The translations under genes were made by a program, and so were the position numbers. From assembly GCA_035356615.1 (NCBI GenBank), contig DAOQSN010000007.1, positions 62,001-126,000 of the forward strand: 64,000 nt of DNA. Reading direction: 5' to 3'. Below the pieces are notes generated by a model. It was not told the DNA's origin. It did no database searches and saw only the letters and a program-made list of their open reading frames with translations. Each line of letters begins with the position of its first letter. Position 1 is the stretch's first letter. Of the stretch, positions 58,807 through 64,000 are shown piece by piece. This DNA is from JAKQDH01 sp029558835 (GTDB taxonomy: Bacteria; Planctomycetota; Phycisphaerae; UBA1845).

Positions 58807-60631
58807 GCCAGGGGGGCTTGCCGAATACGATCTCAGGTGGCAGGGCGGGTCGCCACCGCAACCGTTCGTGTCCGCAGTGGCATCCAAGGAACCTGTAGGT
58901 GTCCACCCTGTAAAGCCAGCGTGGCCATCCTCCCACGTCCTCCCTGGAGGTTGGACTGTGATAGCCACAGCGTGGGCAGATGCGCGACCACGTGAAGGAG
59001 GTGCGCCCGATCGAACAACGGCGCCCTGGTCTTTCTCTGAGGCGCACTCGCGGGCGGCAGTTGGGGCAGTAAGCGCGCAGGCGCTCGTTGAACTGGTCTG
59101 TGAACAAGGCAAACGCGAGCATTGCCAGCATAGCGCAACCGATAACGACGCCAAAAGCATCCTTCGCAGCCATGCGTCCGCTCAGAGTGACCATCGTTGC
59201 CCAGATGAGTCCAACCAGAAACGCGATGCCATACCCGCCCGCGACCCCGCTCTTCAGGCACTGCATCAGGTCCCAGCGCAGCCCCGGATCCAGGTCGCGC
59301 CAGTGCAGGCGACCACAAAGCAGCGCTCCACCTGCCCGCAAGAATGCGCGGGCATACCGCTTCGCTTGGAGCAGCAGAAAGACCTCGGCGTGCACGTACG
59401 CCGCGCTCCGGCCTCGTGTCCCTGGTGTGCGAGCCAGCAGTCTGGTCAGTTCATCACCGTCTCGCAGATAAAGCGCTGTGCGAAGCAGCGTCTCCGCGGA
59501 CTGTGGGGAAGACCGGGCCAGATGCTGCTCGCGTTGCACGACGTCGGCGGGCAACGCCCCCAGGACATCATCCCAATCCGCAGAACGGCCGCGTGCGTCC
59601 TTCTGGAGGCAGCGCTCAACGACTGGGCGAAGTTGAGGCCACTGTCCGAGCAGCTCAAGCGGCGGTGAATCATGTAGATGGGCGCCTCCCAGGCGCTCGA
59701 GGCCGCCCCAATGCAGCGCCTCTGCGAACGCGTGCCGGCCGGTGAGCATCTCAAAGGCCAGCAGACCAAAGGCATAAACGTCGGTGCGCACGTCGCAGAC
59801 CGTGCTGCCCAGCCACTGCTCGGGTGCCATGTACGCCGGCGTTCCACAGGCAGGACCCCTGTCGGTCATGAAGCTTCGTGTGGCATCGGCTCGTCGCGGC
59901 GTTGCATTGGCCGCACCGGTGTGGGCAGCGAGGCGTGCAAGGCCGAAATCCGTGACGCGTGCCACCGAGTCACGGTCCACCAAGACGTTACTTGGCTTCA
60001 AGTCGAGGTGCGGGCAAACACCGCAAGTGGCGGCATGTTGCATACCAAGTGCCACCTGCACGAGAAGGCCAACAACCTGTTTACTGGCATACTCCCCCAG
60101 CTTTTGAATGACGTTTGCGAGCGTACCGCTTCCGCCGTACTCGATGAGTAGGGCCGGAATATACCACGCCTGCAGCGCTTCGTCGGCGGGACGCACAACA
60201 TGGAAAAACGTAAACCGTTCTGCCCGGATCAGTTGCACGACATTACGATGCGCACCGAGGCGGCGCCAGGCCGCAAGCTCTCCTTTCACGCCTTCGAGAG
60301 ATACATCCGGACTGTTCCACACATCCTCAAGCGGGAGTTTGGGGATCTTGAGGACGATGCGATCGCGCTGGCGACCAACTTCGCATATGTAAACACGTGC
60401 CATGCCGCCGGTGTGGACTGCAACTACATCGTACTGATTGAACAGGCGGTCTCCCGGTTGCCAGTCTAGCACGTCCAGCAAACCACCGCTCACATCGAAC
60501 GGTGAGAATTCACGAGGATCCGTCTTTGTCTCCAAGGCGGCGTTCACGGCCTGCGCTGCCCCCCTGATTCCCCGATTTTCACTCGTGCCGGACTGGTCAG
60601 CTTTGATCCTCTTCAGCGAAGATGAAGACAC
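58697..60631 (-). CDS. Ser/Thr protein kinase with C-terminal membrane and zinc-ribbon segments
   Basis: A GTG at 60631 gives 644 residues and overlaps the upstream kinase by 35 bases; GTG 60550 behind AGGGGGG is also possible. The kinase domain spans about 65-365. The glycine loop is weak (VHTGGMARVY). VLKIPKLP holds the ATP lysine. The catalytic loop is HLDLKPSNVL (Leu for the usual Arg of HRD), then DFGLARL and APEQW. Two membrane helices lie near 450-500. Cysteine pairs CPNC, CPRCGYHS and CHCG follow. The last 25 residues look like noncoding translation at a rearrangement point. Substrates are unknown. Confidence 0.88.
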   Translation of the reverse strand: MSSSSLKRIKADQSGTSENRGIRGAAQAVNAALETKTDPREFSPFDVSGGLLDVLDWQPGDRLFNQYDVVAVHTGGMARVYICEVGRQRDRIVLKIPKLPLEDVWNSPDVSLEGVKGELAAWRRLGAHRNVVQLIRAERFTFFHVVRPADEALQAWYIPALLIEYGGSGTLANVIQKLGEYASKQVVGLLVQVALGMQHAATCGVCPHLDLKPSNVLVDRDSVARVTDFGLARLAAHTGAANATPRRADATRSFMTDRGPACGTPAYMAPEQWLGSTVCDVRTDVYAFGLLAFEMLTGRHAFAEALHWGGLERLGGAHLHDSPPLELLGQWPQLRPVVERCLQKDARGRSADWDDVLGALPADVVQREQHLARSSPQSAETLLRTALYLRDGDELTRLLARTPGTRGRSAAYVHAEVFLLLQAKRYARAFLRAGGALLCGRLHWRDLDPGLRWDLMQCLKSGVAGGYGIAFLVGLIWATMVTLSGRMAAKDAFGVVIGCAMLAMLAFALFTDQFNERLRAYCPNCRPRVRLRERPGRRCSIGRTSFTWSRICPRCGYHSPTSREDVGGWPRWLYRVDTYRFLGCHCGHERLRWRPALPPEIVFGKPPWLRSKRHGRRASLGTDARCTAVAARLTCSRTDACAKS

Positions 60632-63600
60632 CGTAGCCGCCCAGGTGCAAGATCAGGTCGTTTGACCCGTCACCGTTCAGGTCGGCGATGAAGAGTTGAT
60701 AGTCATCGGCATACGGGTCGGTCTGCGGGATGTCGAAAAACGTGGCGAGCCAGAACTCCTGTGGCTGTCCTTCCGATAGGCCATAGACGCCGGTCACGAG
60801 CTTGTAACCAGGCACGTCTGGCCCCATTGGCGCCAGCCAAGCGGCTACGAAGACGTTTTGTCCGCACAGCTCACCCGTCGTAACAGCACGGGCATCAACG
60901 TCCGCACAAGCATCCACGTCCAATGTCCAGCAGGGTTTTACGGTAATGTCGTTACGCAGATCTGACACGCGCCACATCCGAACGCCACCGCTGGTCGCTG
61001 ACGCATCAAGATCCGCGAATTCTCCACCAGCGAGCCTCGGTTCATGCGCGGAGGCCACTACCAGATAGGACTCACCATCAGCGGCACGATGAACGCAGAG
61101 TCTGGTATTGCCGTAACGAGCGTCTGGCGGCCCAATGCGCGTGACGGTCTTTTCGGTGCTCTCTGAGCTGGGTGTCACAACCCCTGGCCCATACCCATGG
61201 TAGGGTCCCCAGCCAATCAGTATATCTTCCGAAGCGTCGCCGTTGATGTCACACAACGCCAAAGAGAAGATGTCGCTTCGTCGTCTCCCCTCGTCGATGG
61301 GAGAGATGATATTGCCTGTGGGTTGGAAACCAAGATGATCGTGTGTAGCTGCGAAGAAACGAAGATTTCGATTATGGTCTGAGCCCGCAGCGCCTACGAC
61401 AAAACCGGGATTGCCATCCGGGTAAACGTAAGGTGCCATGGTCCGTGCGCCGTCGCAATCATGAGCGACGGGTTCGCCGTTGTTGATCTCGGCGCCCGCA
61501 CGCAGCGCCAGCACATGGGGGGCGTCCAATACGAACACCCAGTTCTGCAATCCCCCGAGCAACGAGGGTTGTCGCGCGGGCAACTCAAGCAACGTGTCCA
61601 GCTCGGCTGGACGAAAATCACGACCGACGAACTTGCACGCACGCACGTGGCCGACAAGAGCGGCACCGCTCTTATCGACGTGAGCCGGTTCTCCATCGAT
61701 GCTGCTGGTGACGAGCTCCGCCTGTCCGTCGCCATCCATGTCGGCCGTCAGAGCGCGTGAGGCCAGCACAGGGACGAACCGGGCCGGCCGAAGGGCAAGC
61801 TCATCGCTCTCAATCAGGGGAACGCGCGGACCGAGTTCACGCTTGAGAGCCGTTGCACCCGCTCTGATCGTGATGTTGTCAACGAGCACCGTGCAGCCGT
61901 AGCCCGCGCCAAAGGAGACACCCGTGGGGAGTTGCTTCTCCACGTGCGGCTGCCCCTCGACCAGAAAGTGGTCGTCGACCAGGACATCCATCGAGGGCGT
62001 ATCGCTGAAGTACCGCAGCTCGACGCGATACGGTTTGTTGTATTCGAGGACCCCCCCATATCCCCTGACGCCCCCTGATGCCGAGCTTGCGCACCATCCA
62101 AGACGACCGTCCCGACAGCTGAGCCCCGCGAACTCTCCGCCCTCTAGCACAAGATGCACGTCGCACGCGTGCGCCCGACTGGGTGTAGCATCTTGAGCTG
62201 CCGGCTGCACATTCACGTCACAGGTCACGACGACCACCTGAGCCCCGGCAGGAAGCGCGTAGTCCAGGGTCACGGAACAGGAGTTGGACGGGTTCGAGTA
62301 AACGGCGAGGGCCCTCTCCTCCTCCACCACCTCGGGACGCTGAGGGAACTCCTCGTTCTTAATCTGCCATTTGCATCCGGGAACGTTCGAAGGGAAGCTA
62401 CGCGGCTGCTGCGTCGAGAACGTCTCGTCCACGACTTTGACGAAGTCGGAAGTCAGCTTATCAAGCTGCCGCTTTGCCGCAGTCGCCCTCGGATTCCTTG
62501 GATCCAGGTCCTGCAGCAGGCCGATCGAATCTCGCGTCGCCTGACCGAACCCGGCCGGTGGCGGGATCAATAGCCGCTGCTCAAGACGTTTGCGGAACTG
62601 CGCGAGAACCTCGGCGCCGCGGCCGGAATTGCCGAGTCGATGCAGGCTCCAGGTAAGTTCAGGCCGGCGGGCGATGAGGTCCACAACTACGTAAGACTGC
62701 CCGCAATCAAGCAGCGTGCTGATTCGCCTTGCAAGCTGATCCTCTGCGGAGTTGATTTGCGCGCTCAGTCTGGTCAGGGCAGCAACGCCTCCGGATTCGA
62801 TGAGCGGCTCGTACGACTGCAAGGTCTGAAGAAGTCCCTCAACATCCGCGTGCTTGGTCTGCTCTACTCCCTGCGCCAGCATCAGGTCGGCCTGCCGATT
62901 CGCGTGCCAAGAGTCGTACCAGAACGCGCCGATGACGCCGGCTGCGAGGCTCACCAAAACAACGTAGCCAACAATCACGCTCGCGGCGATCCGGTGGCGC
63001 GCCAGCGTCTTCTTAAACATATACCAACTGCGGTTTCCTGGTGGTGGTGCCATGATTGGCTCGCCGGCAAGAAACCGCCGCACATCCTGAGCCAACGCCC
63101 CGGCGGTCTCGTAGCGTTGGCTCGGTTCCTTATGGAGACACCTGAGGAGAATCGCCTCGACCTCGCCGTGGAGCTCCTTACGGAGACCGCTGGGCCGGGC
63201 CGGATCAGCGAAACGAATCGAGTGCTTGATATCCTCGAATGTGCCGGAGACGTCGTAGGGGAATCGCCGGGTCAGAAGTTGAAACAGGATCACGCCCAGC
63301 GAGTAGACGTCCGACCGGGTGTCGACGTAGTGCGTCCCCAATTCAACTTGCTCGGGGCTTGCCCAGGCCAGCGCCCCGAAGAACTGCCCCGGCATCGAGA
63401 TGTACTGCGCGGACGGGCCCTCCTTGGCGTCACCGACCTTGGCGAAGCCGAAATCCAGCAGGTACGGCTCGCCCCCGGCGTCCACCAGGATGTTGTTCGG
63501 CTTGAGGTCACGGTGAATCACGCCATTCAGGTGCGCGGCGCTGACGGCATCACAGGTCTTCGCAAAGAGTTGCAGCGTGTCCCGAACCGGAAGATCGTGC

Positions 63601-64000
63601 GCAGAGACATAGCGGTCCAGCTCCCGGCCCGGCACGAAGTCCATTACGTAGTAGGAACACCCCACCACCACGCCGCAGTCAATGACGCGCACGATGTTGG
63701 GGTGGTTCAGGCGGACAAGAATCTCCACCTCGCGCTCGAAGCGCGCGCGCATGGCATCGTCCGCAAGTGGACCCGCCTTGAGCACTTTCAGCGCCACCCG
63801 TTGCTTCGTCGATCGTTGGATTGCCTCGTAAACGATGCCCTGACCGCCGCCACTTACTTTCCGCAGGATCTCGTAGTTCGGCAGTGAGTCAGCCAGCAGG
63901 CTCTGCAGAGAGCGCTGGCCGGAGCCCGTCCATGAGGGACGGGGCACCCGCAGGCGCTCGACGATGGAGGCAGTCGCATCAGACGGTGGGCCCGATGCCT
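60597..64000 (-). CDS. Membrane Ser/Thr kinase with C-terminal FG-GAP/VCBS-like domain, 5' end outside window
   Basis: The frame stays open to the window edge. The first start codon inside is GTG 63947, without ribosome site, so the gene probably begins outside. From there 1116 residues follow. The kinase domain (about 25-290) has GGGQGIVYEA, VALKVL, VIHRDLKPNNILV, LDFGFAKVG and ASPEQ. A membrane helix (VIVGYVVLVSLAAGVIGAFW) lies near 325. The extracellular part has a helical stretch, a lectin-like beta region near 640-740, and repeats with DMDGDGQAELV, DINGDASEDILIGW and DLNGDGSNDLILHL, the calcium-binding FG-GAP/VCBS type. It is a receptor-like kinase. Confidence 0.9.
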   Translation of the reverse strand, partial: ASGPPSDATASIVERLRVPRPSWTGSGQRSLQSLLADSLPNYEILRKVSGGGQGIVYEAIQRSTKQRVALKVLKAGPLADDAMRARFEREVEILVRLNHPNIVRVIDCGVVVGCSYYVMDFVPGRELDRYVSAHDLPVRDTLQLFAKTCDAVSAAHLNGVIHRDLKPNNILVDAGGEPYLLDFGFAKVGDAKEGPSAQYISMPGQFFGALAWASPEQVELGTHYVDTRSDVYSLGVILFQLLTRRFPYDVSGTFEDIKHSIRFADPARPSGLRKELHGEVEAILLRCLHKEPSQRYETAGALAQDVRRFLAGEPIMAPPPGNRSWYMFKKTLARHRIAASVIVGYVVLVSLAAGVIGAFWYDSWHANRQADLMLAQGVEQTKHADVEGLLQTLQSYEPLIESGGVAALTRLSAQINSAEDQLARRISTLLDCGQSYVVVDLIARRPELTWSLHRLGNSGRGAEVLAQFRKRLEQRLLIPPPAGFGQATRDSIGLLQDLDPRNPRATAAKRQLDKLTSDFVKVVDETFSTQQPRSFPSNVPGCKWQIKNEEFPQRPEVVEEERALAVYSNPSNSCSVTLDYALPAGAQVVVVTCDVNVQPAAQDATPSRAHACDVHLVLEGGEFAGLSCRDGRLGWCASSASGGVRGYGGVLEYNKPYRVELRYFSDTPSMDVLVDDHFLVEGQPHVEKQLPTGVSFGAGYGCTVLVDNITIRAGATALKRELGPRVPLIESDELALRPARFVPVLASRALTADMDGDGQAELVTSSIDGEPAHVDKSGAALVGHVRACKFVGRDFRPAELDTLLELPARQPSLLGGLQNWVFVLDAPHVLALRAGAEINNGEPVAHDCDGARTMAPYVYPDGNPGFVVGAAGSDHNRNLRFFAATHDHLGFQPTGNIISPIDEGRRRSDIFSLALCDINGDASEDILIGWGPYHGYGPGVVTPSSESTEKTVTRIGPPDARYGNTRLCVHRAADGESYLVVASAHEPRLAGGEFADLDASATSGGVRMWRVSDLRNDITVKPCWTLDVDACADVDARAVTTGELCGQNVFVAAWLAPMGPDVPGYKLVTGVYGLSEGQPQEFWLATFFDIPQTDPYADDYQLFIADLNGDGSNDLILHLGGYGVFIFAEEDQS

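Overview
The window is high-GC bacterial DNA, most likely from a planctomycete and probably from the Phycisphaerae or a close relative. Evidence for this: zinc ribbons of the CPxCGYDLRG type, a truncated secreted beta-helix protein with the signature WYVDDDAPLGGDG, a PEP-CTERM protein, large membrane-bound Ser/Thr kinases, and a partial dcw (division and cell wall) cluster. The lineage call is an inference from these features, not from a marker gene.

Layout. 0-4 kb (minus): a thiolase-like protein, a secreted SUMF1-fold protein and a DUF35 Zn-ribbon/OB protein, then rfbC. 4-13 kb (plus): a TerB-like protein, psd and pssA (phosphatidylethanolamine synthesis), gltX, two membrane zinc-ribbon proteins, kdsD (KDO pathway, so probably LPS) and a GT2 glycosyltransferase. 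13-18.5 kb (plus): an SNF2 helicase with a small coupled ORF, and a DASS-type anion transporter. 18.6-34.2 kb (minus): one long same-strand run, in transcription order an ApgM-like protein, murE, murF, mraY, ftsW, murG, murC, murB, ddl, an FtsQ-like protein, two related membrane proteins and a sugar isomerase-like protein. murD lies apart and divergent at 35 kb. 36.8-42.5 kb: glnS and a CPBP protease (minus), then trpC, a small membrane protein and an SO_0444-type metal permease (plus). 42.6-55 kb (minus): NfnA, NfnB, a PEP-CTERM remnant, an NADP-type isocitrate dehydrogenase, a homoaconitase-like enzyme, a PrpD-family protein, a CitD-CitE fusion, a DUF433/DUF5615 pair and CitF. 55.6-64 kb: tRNA-Ser(GGA), a tetraheme cytochrome c, two zinc-ribbon proteins, a region of gene debris, and two Ser/Thr kinases in tandem.

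How the genes relate. Peptidoglycan precursor synthesis (Mur ligases with the DNPR motif for meso-DAP, MraY, MurG, Ddl, FtsW) is complete apart from MurA. No ftsI, ftsL, mraZ, rsmH, ftsA or ftsZ is present. The 42-55 kb block could link 2-oxoglutarate, isocitrate and citrate to oxaloacetate plus acetate, next to the NADPH/NADH/ferredoxin converter NfnAB. Its homoaconitase-like member and the PrpD homologue leave the true substrate open.

The most unusual feature at DNA level is a set of short dispersed repeats: GC-rich nested palindromes, small hairpins and degenerate heptamer arrays. They sit between genes of same-strand runs, are carried in frame inside two proteins (the SNF2 helicase and the metal permease), and coincide with the last codons and stop codon of three others (rfbC, ddl, trpC). 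No CRISPR array, rRNA gene or intact insertion sequence was found.
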